Source: Photobacterium malacitanum
GTDB taxonomy: Bacteria > Pseudomonadota > Gammaproteobacteria > Enterobacterales > Vibrionaceae
NCBI RefSeq assembly: GCF_900185615.1
Contig: NZ_FYAK01000002.1
Span: 744,001-808,000 of the forward strand
DNA: 64,000 nt
Direction: 5' to 3'
Shown: positions 1 through 8,566 of the stretch, one piece after another
How positions within the stretch are numbered: the first letter of the stretch is position 1
Layout of the letters: every line of letters starts with the position of its first letter
Notes under the pieces: model-generated
Told to the model about the DNA's origin: nothing
The model's input: only the letters and a program-made list of their open reading frames with translations
Database searches by the model: none
Program-made: the position numbers and the translations under genes

Positions 1-806
1 AATTTAAGCGTGATGTGAGCGCCAGCAGTAAATGGAGGCAGAGCGCCAAGATCCGTTCGACTTAAATAAAAGCGTTTAATAGTGGCAGATTCTTCAACTA
101 TTTTAACGACTCGCATTTCAAGCTTAATTAAACTTTCAAGCCGCGAGTGCCAGTCTTCAACCTCGTTAGTTTCAAGACGATGTTGAAATACGCCTTTCAC
201 TTCCGCACCTAATTCAGGCAAGGCAGCCAGTTCAGTAGTAGCGGCTAAATTATCAGTTTCAACATATAAATAATGCTGCACTTTTGCAATTGTCCACTGT
301 GGATAAGGACGTTCAATGACGCGTATTTGATCGTTTACGCGAATTTCACCTTCTTGCAATACACGATAAAACCAACCTGTTTTATTATTATTCTGTGAAT
401 AACGCGAAATAGTCGGCTCATTAAAACGGTGATTAAGCTTAAAACAAGGCTGTCTTGGCTGCGCAACTTCTAACACCACTGTACCTACCGCAATTTTATC
501 GCCAATACAGATATTATGCTCATTCATACCAGCAACAACTAGATTTTCACCATAGCCACCACTAACAAACAAAGACGCAGACTCAGGAAACATGTGCTGC
601 AGCTGGGCATAATAATCACAATCAAATTGCAGCACTGCGCGATCAGCTCCACCGTGAAAGGATTCTGCTTGCTCATCCCCCTCTAATCCCAATAAGGTAA
701 CACTGACGGTATTCGCAGGTGTTTTTTCAATCGCGGTTTTAAAGAAGTAAACTTGGTTACTCACACGACCATAACGCAATTGTGCAATGGTTGAATATGG
801 CAGCAT
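1..806 (-). CDS. MOSC-domain protein with C-terminal FAD/ferredoxin-reductase-type domain (partial, 3' end off window)
   Basis: I translated this open frame by hand from the ATG at 806, which follows a good ribosome site (AAAGGAG). It runs off the left edge, so about 268 residues are visible. Residues 1-160 form a MOSC domain, the sulfur-carrier fold that binds molybdenum cofactor or handles N-hydroxylated substrates; FHGGADRAV and the cysteine in QPRQPCFKLN fit the family. A YiiM-type linker follows. From about residue 225 the sequence (MRVVKIVEESATIKRFYL, then PPFTAGAHITLK) looks like the start of a flavin oxidoreductase domain. Such MOSC-oxidoreductase fusions occur in vibrios. The substrate is unknown. 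Confidence 0.8.
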   Translation of the reverse strand, partial: MLPYSTIAQLRYGRVSNQVYFFKTAIEKTPANTVSVTLLGLEGDEQAESFHGGADRAVLQFDCDYYAQLQHMFPESASLFVSGGYGENLVVAGMNEHNICIGDKIAVGTVVLEVAQPRQPCFKLNHRFNEPTISRYSQNNNKTGWFYRVLQEGEIRVNDQIRVIERPYPQWTIAKVQHYLYVETDNLAATTELAALPELGAEVKGVFQHRLETNEVEDWHSRLESLIKLEMRVVKIVEESATIKRFYLSRTDLGALPPFTAGAHITLK

Positions 807-861
807 GGGGCTCCTTTAAGCTATTAATATATTACGGTTATAAATAATATTTATTACAGCC

Positions 862-906
862 AAAAAAAGGCCGCTCAGCCCTATTATAAAAGCTTTATGC
901 GGCCTT
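862..906 (-). terminator. Intrinsic terminator
   Basis: The arms AAGGCCGC (867-874) and GCGGCCTT (899-906) pair, and on the minus strand the hairpin runs into a T tract. It ends the DUF2999 gene just upstream of it. Confidence 0.8.
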
Positions 907-928
907 ACGTATGCAGTTATTAGCAAAC

Positions 929-1180
929 TTATTTTTGAAGTTGCTCTTTTGCTGCTTCTACTTTTGAAAAGTCTAATCCTAGCTCTTCAACTGCTTCTTT
1001 AATCAGCGCCGGATTTTGCATAACTTGTGCCATTAGCAGCTGCAATTTATCTTGCGGTAAACCTAACTGGCTTATGGTTGCCATTGCAGCAAGAGGGTTT
1101 TGAGTTAATGTTTGGAAAATACTGTTGATCTGCTCATCACTAATATTATTCTCTTTCAACAACGCAATAATCGGGTTCAT
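929..1180 (-). CDS. DUF2999-family small protein
   Basis: An 83-residue cytoplasmic protein beginning MNPIIALLKENNISDEQ. It is rich in Leu, Ala and Gln and predicted to be helical, with no membrane segment or cysteine. It resembles the short DUF2999 proteins of vibrios, whose function is not known. An in-frame ATG exists at 1204, but the ATG at 1180 is preferred because AAAGGTAG lies at a proper distance before it and the family starts at MNP. The gene stands alone, with its own terminator downstream. Confidence 0.7.
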   Translation of the reverse strand: MNPIIALLKENNISDEQINSIFQTLTQNPLAAMATISQLGLPQDKLQLLMAQVMQNPALIKEAVEELGLDFSKVEAAKEQLQK

Positions 1181-1256
1181 GACACTACCTTTTTTTGTAA
1201 TCACTCAATAGAATAGGATCAGTTTACCATTTGCGGCCCCCTTGTTGCACCATCAA

Positions 1257-1305
1257 TAAAAAAACCGTAAATAACAACGTTAAACGATGCTAAATACGGT
1301 TTTAT
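1257..1305 (-). terminator. Intrinsic terminator of the M66 protease gene
   Basis: AAACCGTA and TACGGTTT arms enclose a loop of about 25 nt and are followed on the minus strand by a run of T, directly after the protease stop codon. Confidence 0.65.
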
Positions 1306-1332
1306 CATGATCTTACTCAGCCGTTATCACGG

Positions 1333-4300
1333 TTAGTAATGGCTAATGTATTGCCAATGACCATTACTTGGATCTGGTGATTCAGATGGCCAAGGGAAGT
1401 AACCATAACTGGTGGTCTTTAAGCGGTAATAATGGGTTTTTCCATCATGGAAGTGATAATCATAAATATCACCAACATTGCCTTTTTTGCCATTGTCACC
1501 CCAATTACCAAAACTGTCTTGTTTATACCAATCCAGTGCTAATTGCTCAAATACCGCTTGGTTAGTACTCATCTCAAGTATTAACTGATTAAGCGAATTA
1601 TCATCAGCTAAATATATCCAATCACGATTTGAGGCTTTATTGGTTGGGAACTCATCACCTTGTGCTGGCGTTCTTTGAATAAAGTATTCATTAACACCTT
1701 CTGCAGTTGGATTAATGAACACTGCACTGCTTGATGTATCCCACGAGGTGGTCGCTCGTTGATCCCATGTAAATAACGCTGACTGTTCAAAGTAATTTTT
1801 AATACGTTCAATATTTGACAAGTTTTGACGATTCAATTTCAGTGGATTGAAATCAAAATTGACATAAGCTTCAGCTGAACCTAAATATTTCCAATCATGA
1901 TTACTATGATGATCAGTTGGGAACTCACCTGCTGTGATTGTTTTCATTAAGAAATAATCACGGGTATTGAGTTCAGTATTTACATGAACATAAACAGCAC
2001 CAGCACGTTTACGTTTATGAGTCACACCGTTATTAAGTTCACCCTTGCCATAACGATCAGCAACCCAGAGGTCAAACTGATTCATCGTTTCAAAGTCAAG
2101 GTTTTCTAAATCGCTTTGTTCAGTAAATAATGGTTGTGATTCAATGGCTAAATCATAGCCCAGACCTTTACCTATTGTTACTGCTTTAGCTGGGTATTCG
2201 GTATTGGCTACAAAAGTACGGCTATCAACAGTCACACGGCCTAATGCATCAAAGTCGACTGTAGGTTGCTTATCGGCAATGATTTGATCAAGATAACCAA
2301 TAAATGCCCATTGATGATTAGAATCACCTGATTCAGGGAAATACCAATAGCTTTGAGTTTTTAAAGCAAACAGCTCTACACGCCCATTACGATGATATTC
2401 AAATACATCGCCAATCTCACCCCAACGGTTATTCTCCCCCCACGCATAAAAACGTTCTTGATCGTAGTGAGCTAATAACTCATCACGTACTATTGTTTCG
2501 AGGCTAATTTGAGGACACTCTACGGTTACTGTCTGTGGGTTGCGATCACGCGCTAAGTTAAAATGAAGTTTATTACTTAAACCGCCATTTTTACGTGTAC
2601 CTTCAAGACCAATGATCTGCTGCGTATTATCGCCATAGGTAACTGTTGCCCAACATTGACCAGCAACAGGTTGTGGCAAATCATACACATTGCCAGAACT
2701 ACCATATAGCGCCGGATAAATATAACTGGTATTAGTCTGCTGTGGATCATAAAAGCCCACCACAGTCATCACATCAACACCTTGCTGAACCGGTGTTAGC
2801 TTGGTTGTGGTTGCCACCGCTTCAAACTGTTGAGTCACAGCATTCCAATGGCTATAACCACTGGCTGATGTCGCATCAAGATAATCTTTACTCTCTAAAT
2901 AGTGTTGAATACGCTTTGATGAGTAGCCGGTAAATAATGGATAACTTGAGGTTGATGAATCAAAACCACCGCCACCCATTGGATCTGTGCCATAACCATA
3001 ATGGGTTTTATACGGTGTAACCATGATATCGCCATAGCCATATTCACCCTCTACATTTGACCACCAATTAAGGTTGTCAGCCATATACCCACGGTAGGCA
3101 TCATAGCCCCAACCTGTGGTTGCACCATGAGTTGCATTTGCATAACCACCAGGATAATGCCCCATACTTAGCGCATGACCAATTTCATGGGTTACTTCAT
3201 TGCCGGTGGTATCAGCAAGTAATACCATGCCATTACCACCTGATAAGCCGTGAGTGTAATTCCCCACCTCACCTTTATCATTTTTATAACGACCAATAGA
3301 GTGACCAATAACAATTGCTGGATAATTATCTGCTTGCCATTGGCTTGCACCTGAACTTGCTACGCCATAGTTAGCATTGGCAATACCAAGCTGAATCAGA
3401 GACTTGGTAATATCTTCTCGCATATCACCACTGTGAACACCTGGTGATGCATAGTCGCTATATTCGGTTTTTATATCACCATTAGACATCACAATTTTAT
3501 CGAGTTTAATCGGCAAATAATGGCTGAACGTCATCGATGCAAGTGGAAAACGTTGAAATAACTCCGAGCCATAATGCGCTGTTTTGAGTTCAAGCGGTTT
3601 TGCAGCTGGCGGCTCAGTTAACATACCAATTCGAATCATTGGCAAATCAAGATGAGCTGGCGCTGCAAAATCAATATCATCAGCAGCTAATTCACCTATT
3701 AACCCATTATAGGTTTCAAACTGTAAACTCAGTCCTTGCTCAACCCAATTCCACGGTAATACTGTTGTAAATGATCGTTTTGAATAAACAACATCTTTAC
3801 GATCATCTTGTTTAGCACGGTCTGATTCTAAAATTTGAAGAGGATTCGTCATTTGACGACTTTCAAGTAACACGCCATCTTTATAAATTTTTAACTCAAT
3901 GCTTTTTGGCTCGTGATTAAGCATTGGTGTTAAAACTAACAAGGCTTCACGTTGAGAGACAATACGCTGTTGATCTTTTTCATCATTGCCTGAAGGCTCA
4001 GCCGTTTGGTTTTGAATAAAGCGTATTTGTGCCGCCAAATCACCATTAAGATGATTAACAATAGGTTGATCATCAATAAAGCCATGGGCATCAATTAAAG
4101 CAGCATTATAAGGCAAACAATCTTTAGTCGCAGTACTGACTAAATCCTTATCACCGACAAGATATTGCACATTACACTGTTTATCTTTATCCATATGCTC
4201 CATATAGTTATAACCAAATTGGTCGTTATAAATATAAACACCGTCCATCTGGTTGACTAACTTCCACGGAGCTTGAATAAAATCAAACATTGCCTCAGCT

Positions 4301-4593
4301 GACCGATCTGCATAATCAAAACCATCCACAAAAGGCATAAAAGAAGGTAAATCATTGGATGTTATTGAATATAAATAGCCATTGTACTTAAGAAAACGCT
4401 TGCCATCACGAATCTCAATATTAGTTGGATCTTCAATCAGTGTTTTAGTTTCAGCGACCCGCTGCAATACTTTTGCTTTCATTTGCTCGAGTTGTTGCAC
4501 AGCTTCCATCTGTGTACTCGAGGTCGCAAAGCTTGCGCTAGAATAACCGCATAACAATGCACTCACAGCTACAGCAATAGGTTTAATATTCAT
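1333..4593 (-). CDS. Secreted M66-family zinc metalloprotease (StcE/TagA-like)
   Basis: This 1086-residue protein begins with a Sec signal peptide (hydrophobic core about 7-18, cleavage near SFA at 24). The residue before the signal cysteine is Leu, so it is not a clear lipoprotein. The zinc site is HEIGHALSMGH with H469, H473 and H479, the metzincin HExxHxxGxxH motif, and the surrounding Gly-Tyr-rich sequence is typical of peptidase M66. Members such as E. coli StcE and Vibrio TagA cleave mucin-type glycoproteins outside the cell, usually after type II secretion. From about residue 735 to the end there are four related modules with the pattern YYxLKTxxxGxFP...NxxWxYI. These probably bind carbohydrate or cell surfaces. 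The gene is monocistronic. Confidence 0.9.
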   Translation of the reverse strand: MNIKPIAVAVSALLCGYSSASFATSSTQMEAVQQLEQMKAKVLQRVAETKTLIEDPTNIEIRDGKRFLKYNGYLYSITSNDLPSFMPFVDGFDYADRSAEAMFDFIQAPWKLVNQMDGVYIYNDQFGYNYMEHMDKDKQCNVQYLVGDKDLVSTATKDCLPYNAALIDAHGFIDDQPIVNHLNGDLAAQIRFIQNQTAEPSGNDEKDQQRIVSQREALLVLTPMLNHEPKSIELKIYKDGVLLESRQMTNPLQILESDRAKQDDRKDVVYSKRSFTTVLPWNWVEQGLSLQFETYNGLIGELAADDIDFAAPAHLDLPMIRIGMLTEPPAAKPLELKTAHYGSELFQRFPLASMTFSHYLPIKLDKIVMSNGDIKTEYSDYASPGVHSGDMREDITKSLIQLGIANANYGVASSGASQWQADNYPAIVIGHSIGRYKNDKGEVGNYTHGLSGGNGMVLLADTTGNEVTHEIGHALSMGHYPGGYANATHGATTGWGYDAYRGYMADNLNWWSNVEGEYGYGDIMVTPYKTHYGYGTDPMGGGGFDSSTSSYPLFTGYSSKRIQHYLESKDYLDATSASGYSHWNAVTQQFEAVATTTKLTPVQQGVDVMTVVGFYDPQQTNTSYIYPALYGSSGNVYDLPQPVAGQCWATVTYGDNTQQIIGLEGTRKNGGLSNKLHFNLARDRNPQTVTVECPQISLETIVRDELLAHYDQERFYAWGENNRWGEIGDVFEYHRNGRVELFALKTQSYWYFPESGDSNHQWAFIGYLDQIIADKQPTVDFDALGRVTVDSRTFVANTEYPAKAVTIGKGLGYDLAIESQPLFTEQSDLENLDFETMNQFDLWVADRYGKGELNNGVTHKRKRAGAVYVHVNTELNTRDYFLMKTITAGEFPTDHHSNHDWKYLGSAEAYVNFDFNPLKLNRQNLSNIERIKNYFEQSALFTWDQRATTSWDTSSSAVFINPTAEGVNEYFIQRTPAQGDEFPTNKASNRDWIYLADDNSLNQLILEMSTNQAVFEQLALDWYKQDSFGNWGDNGKKGNVGDIYDYHFHDGKTHYYRLKTTSYGYFPWPSESPDPSNGHWQYISHY

Positions 4594-4753
4594 ATATAAG
4601 CCTTAATTATGATAACCATAATAAATATACATATGAAAGCATTTTAATGCCAAGCTGAATCATTGAACCCTATTCATAACTCTTACGAATATTATGATTT
4701 TTGGACTCAATGTCACATTTGAGTATTCGTTATAAGCAAAATAATTCACTATT

Positions 4754-4776
4754 CCGATATTGCATCTCAATATCGG
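4754..4776. repeat. Perfect inverted repeat, 9-bp arms
   Basis: CCGATATTG (4754-4762) and CAATATCGG (4768-4776) are perfect complements around CATCT. Close relatives of the arm (CTCAATATTGG) recur at about 5257 and 12769, so they lie around the phage-derived island. Confidence 0.5.
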
Positions 4777-4787
4777 TGGTGTAAAAA

Positions 4788-5066
4788 CTAGTAGTGATAA
4801 TACTGCTTAGCATCTCTTACAACAGAAAAAGGAATAAAAGCACAACGCAGATAGCCAACAACAACATGATCTTTATAGAGGGTATTAATTTTATATTTAA
4901 TGGACACAATATTAGCCATCATAAACCAACTAAAAATTAGTGCTAACATGCTGCCATATAATATAAAAAAACTAAAATCAGAAATTAATAAAAACAGATT
5001 AATTATCAAAAGTGTTTTTGAAAGAGTAGATAATTTAGCTGTTACGGAAGGAGATACTTTTTTCAT
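4788..5066 (-). CDS. Small hypothetical membrane protein
   Basis: The frame is open from 5126, but a more natural start is the internal ATG at 5066 (MKKVSPSVTAKLS), giving about 92 residues. A long hydrophobic block (LLIINLFLLISDFSFFILYG followed by MLALIFSWFMMANIV) suggests two transmembrane helices with a short basic C-terminal tail. Neither start has a convincing ribosome site and I do not recognise a family. It sits at the edge of the phage-derived island, downstream of the Tat-tailspike gene but beyond that gene's terminator. It may be a remnant. Confidence 0.35.
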   Translation of the reverse strand: MKKVSPSVTAKLSTLSKTLLIINLFLLISDFSFFILYGSMLALIFSWFMMANIVSIKYKINTLYKDHVVVGYLRCAFIPFSVVRDAKQYYHY

Positions 5067-5269
5067 AGAATAGAATTTATCGTTACTTAAGTAGTCGTTA
5101 ATAATAAACCTATTCCTATAAGGCATAACGCGTATTTAATAAAAACATTTTTACCAACAAGTTATAATTTTCGATGCATATTCGCCCAGCCAGTATTCTT
5201 AACCTGCTGCCTTCAAACTCAGTTTCAACTACTGAACTATCACCTTTATGGAAATCTCCAATATTGAGA

Positions 5270-5299
5270 TAAAAAAAGCCGCTACACAATGAGCGGCTC
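5270..5299 (-). terminator. Intrinsic terminator of the Tat-tailspike gene
   Basis: AGCCGCT (5277-5283) pairs with AGCGGCT (5292-5298). Seven T follow on the minus strand, 17 nt past the stop codon of the upstream gene. Confidence 0.85.
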
Positions 5300-5315
5300 A
5301 ACAGAAATGGCTGGA

Positions 5316-8240
5316 TTATTTATTGACTGGCGCTAATTTTAGCTCACCATTAGCAACCGCAATTCGATAAAGTTGGCCATTCACTTCATCGCGAATAACA
5401 ACACCGGCGCCTGCTTTATTGATTTTTATATCATCTTGCATCCAGCATGAACCATCAGCAGTCATCACACCTTGCGCTGCATTTCGATTGTATGTTTGAC
5501 CATAAATAGAACTGATATTAAGTTTACCGTCGCGATCAAAGCCACTGTAAGTAATAACAATCGTTTTAATATTAGCAGCATTCATAAATCCAGTAACATT
5601 AGCTGTTTTTAATGTCTGCCGTGATGAATACACTGATTTCTTATGTCGATCATGTAAATCAATATCAATTTTAATCTTATCTGAGGTTAAATTATTATAA
5701 CCAAGCGTACTACCAACCATATTAAAATGGTTAATCGCATTTTCTAGCGAAATCACCACCTTGTATTCATCACCTGCTTTCACTGTCAATCGCACAGCGG
5801 ATTCAGGATTAAAATCAAACATCGGTGCGAGATCGACTTTCGTATGAATATGACCATTTTTAAATAGCTTTACACGGCAACCGGGACGATCGTTAATAAA
5901 CGCTAAAAAGTTATCCAATTTAGGAATATAGCTATTGGTTAATGTCGAACCTACAGTTGGTGGTGATGATTCAGGCATTAGATTACGCCCCTGAAAACCT
6001 TCAGCTATAAAGGTGTTAAGGCCAGGGTTTGATTCATACACCAATGGTGATAAATCACTGCCATTTAAATGGCGTAGCGTCGCACCATATAACTCAACAA
6101 TATTACCCGCAGCTTCACCATAGCCTGGCGGGAAAGTGTTTCCCCGTAAAAATTTGATGGTATTGGTCGCAGTTTTAGGTGCATCCCAGCCCATAAGCTC
6201 AAATTTATTATTCCGCCCTTCACAGACCAGAAAACTCTCAGTGCCTTCACGCGACCATTGAAAATCGAGACTAGCACAGGTGTTACCTGCAACTTCACCA
6301 CCAATCTTGCCATTCGGTCGTAGCAAGGGAGAGGTCACCGTAAATCCTTGGCGGAATCGACGCGCGCACAAGTTATGTAACTTATTACCGTTAACCCATG
6401 TTATCCAACGATTAGGGGTAATATCATCAATCACAGCTTCTAAAACATAAGGTTGTTCAAAACCATCAACATAGATATCTGATACAAAATTACGCCATAC
6501 ATATTCATGCGCGCGTTGGTTGGTTAAACCAGCCGTCCAGCTTCCAGCTAACAATACTAAACCACGTCCGGTTAATTTGGTGCTATCGAGTACTTTACCA
6601 TTGGAGAATGCTTGGTAATCAATCCATCCATTAAGAATATTTAGCTGCGATATTTTATTTTCAACACAGCCTTTAGTTTTCCATTTACCATTAATTTTTT
6701 CTTTGGATGAAGTTAACATCACCATCGTTTTATCAAAGTAATCAAGCGATCGCGAACGTACAATAAAAGGATTACCAACTAAATTAACGTTATACTTACA
6801 AACAACACCAATAACATTGCTGCATAATTCTAATGTACCATCCCATTGCACATTTATATCTTTAAATTCGATGGTTTTATTAAACTGATAGGTTTTATTG
6901 GGAATCCATAGGATCAGACCCCCTTTACGACAGATTTCAGCAGCGTAATTTATCTTATCGCCCCAATCAGATAACGGTTTATAATGCTCAAGGTTATCAA
7001 TCGAATAAAAACTTTGACCTTCAATACAAGGTTGTAAAAAGTATTTGTGTTTATTCACAATAACAAAAGTAGCATTTTCATCTATCTCATTGACGATACC
7101 ATGACAAATAACACGATAAATTTTATCATTGATTCGTAAACCATTATAACCTTCAGGGATGGTGTCATTTACCGCTAAGTTACGACTAATCGGGTATATT
7201 TTAAGGCCAGATACACTTTCAATGGCTTGATGATCTTGCGCTTCAGCCCAACCTTTATCAACCACCGTATTTTGAGGTCGTAAATCACTAACGGTTCCAT
7301 CTGCCATTACTTGACAAAGCTTACAATAATAATGATGAACACCATCAGTATTAACATAATTCTTTAAATCTTTAGTTGAGGCAATAATATTAAATTTAGT
7401 ATCTAAGCTCTCAGGATCATTATTATTATTGTAGGCATCTACATAAATATAAAAAGGCTTATTTGCAACGTCAATAATACGACTATGTTCTAATTCAATA
7501 CGGTGACCTGAAATATACGCCACCCCCGCCATAACTTTATATACACCTTCAAACGGTAATACCATAAAGCCATTTTTAATAAACCAATCTTGTCCCTGTT
7601 GATCAATAATGGCTTGTAATGCTGAATTTTCAACATTGTTTAGTCGTTGATGAGCCACAAAATTAGGCGTTGCTTTCATCACGGCACTATTAGTTATCTG
7701 AGCAATATCATCATAACTCAAAATAAATGAGCGAATTAATGTATTGCCTTTAACTCCTGGGCCATCAACTGTTTTAGTGGTTAATTTAGGATAAGTAACG
7801 GCAATGATCGTGTCATATTCACTACAATATAAGCAGCTCCAGTTAAATTTAAACGGGCCGACGTCACTATCAAGGGTTGTTGAAAGCGCAATTGCATTTT
7901 CAGATAATCGAATTTGTTGCTGAATTTTGGCATTATGAACAATATCATTAGGCTGTAATTGCTCATTTTCTGTAGGCGTTTTACCAAGGTTAGCTTTATA
8001 AGCAAAAATCATTGAGTCAATCAGCAAGATTTTTTTTTCTGCTTGCATTTTAGCAATAAGTGCTCGGCCTTTGGCTGTAATAATAACGTCGGGCTGATTT
8101 GAATGCTTCATTAAATCAAGTACATTCGTTTTATCAATCGCCCCGGGAATAAACATACCAGCCGTAGCACCACCCGCAATCATTGTCGTATTTCTTAAAA
8201 AAGAACGGCGAGAAATGCCTTTATTATTGTCGTTGCTCAT
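5316..8240 (-). CDS. Tat-signal-bearing phage tail-collar-fibre / tailspike-like protein
   Basis: A 974-residue protein starting with a twin-arginine signal: SRRSFLR at residues 10-16, then a weakly hydrophobic stretch (MIAGGATAGMFIPGA). Residues about 50-190 match the N-terminal region of phage tail-collar fibre proteins (DUF3751 type: ITAKGRALIAKM..., then DVGPFKFNWSCLYC and IAVTYPK). The middle, about 400-720, has the Asn/Gly/Val-rich periodicity of right-handed beta-helix tailspikes (pectin-lyase-like). The C-terminal 250 residues resemble trimerisation or carbohydrate-binding parts of such spikes, but I cannot name a domain. A Tat signal on a phage fibre is unusual: it implies folding in the cytoplasm, then export to the periplasm. 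The likely role is binding or degrading a surface polysaccharide. It has its own terminator and a 24-bp palindrome upstream. Confidence 0.75.
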   Translation of the reverse strand: MSNDNNKGISRRSFLRNTTMIAGGATAGMFIPGAIDKTNVLDLMKHSNQPDVIITAKGRALIAKMQAEKKILLIDSMIFAYKANLGKTPTENEQLQPNDIVHNAKIQQQIRLSENAIALSTTLDSDVGPFKFNWSCLYCSEYDTIIAVTYPKLTTKTVDGPGVKGNTLIRSFILSYDDIAQITNSAVMKATPNFVAHQRLNNVENSALQAIIDQQGQDWFIKNGFMVLPFEGVYKVMAGVAYISGHRIELEHSRIIDVANKPFYIYVDAYNNNNDPESLDTKFNIIASTKDLKNYVNTDGVHHYYCKLCQVMADGTVSDLRPQNTVVDKGWAEAQDHQAIESVSGLKIYPISRNLAVNDTIPEGYNGLRINDKIYRVICHGIVNEIDENATFVIVNKHKYFLQPCIEGQSFYSIDNLEHYKPLSDWGDKINYAAEICRKGGLILWIPNKTYQFNKTIEFKDINVQWDGTLELCSNVIGVVCKYNVNLVGNPFIVRSRSLDYFDKTMVMLTSSKEKINGKWKTKGCVENKISQLNILNGWIDYQAFSNGKVLDSTKLTGRGLVLLAGSWTAGLTNQRAHEYVWRNFVSDIYVDGFEQPYVLEAVIDDITPNRWITWVNGNKLHNLCARRFRQGFTVTSPLLRPNGKIGGEVAGNTCASLDFQWSREGTESFLVCEGRNNKFELMGWDAPKTATNTIKFLRGNTFPPGYGEAAGNIVELYGATLRHLNGSDLSPLVYESNPGLNTFIAEGFQGRNLMPESSPPTVGSTLTNSYIPKLDNFLAFINDRPGCRVKLFKNGHIHTKVDLAPMFDFNPESAVRLTVKAGDEYKVVISLENAINHFNMVGSTLGYNNLTSDKIKIDIDLHDRHKKSVYSSRQTLKTANVTGFMNAANIKTIVITYSGFDRDGKLNISSIYGQTYNRNAAQGVMTADGSCWMQDDIKINKAGAGVVIRDEVNGQLYRIAVANGELKLAPVNK

Positions 8241-8331
8241 TAATTAACTTACCTACTATTGTGTATAAATAACCTTTTGATTCATAGTTAATATGTATAA
8301 CCAAGCTCTATATTGTCATTTAAATGTATAA

Positions 8332-8355
8332 GTAAATGTATTTAAATACATTTAC
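8332..8355. promoter_or_regulatory. Perfect 24-bp palindrome, candidate operator
   Basis: GTAAATGTATTT and its exact complement AAATACATTTAC abut. They are preceded by TAAATGTATA (8321-8330), the same ten bases found at 13681-13690 upstream of the CI-like repressor gene. The palindrome lies about 92-115 bp before the Tat-tailspike start codon. Binding by a dimeric repressor is inferred. Confidence 0.45.
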
Positions 8356-8516
8356 AAGTATTATGGGTTATTTATTACGATGGTGTTTTTTTCAATATAG
8401 CGAAAGTTATTGTGAAATACTACAGAACAGAATTAATATTAACAATTATTGACATAATGTAATAAACAACATCAATTAAATATTATTGCTACAATAAAAC
8501 AATCTTAATGTTAAAC

Positions 8517-8547
8517 AATAAAAAAGGCGTATGATAAATACGCCTTC
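8517..8547 (-). terminator. Intrinsic terminator of the second tailspike gene
   Basis: AAGGCGTAT and ATACGCCTT arms with a T run on the minus strand, about 20 nt after the stop codon. Confidence 0.85.
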
Positions 8548-8566
8548 GAATAATCTTTATTTTAAC

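Larger units (their letters stand above)
8241..8566. other. AT-rich intergenic region before the Tat-tailspike gene
   Basis: No gene is visible. It holds the promoter region of the Tat-tailspike gene, a 24-bp palindrome, and the terminator of the second tailspike gene. Confidence 0.5.

Noticed and set aside
5116-5301. 61-residue minus-strand ORF between the Tat-tailspike gene and the small membrane protein
   Set aside because: Its first codons are the terminator hairpin of the upstream gene, there is no ribosome site, and the sequence shows no protein-like pattern.
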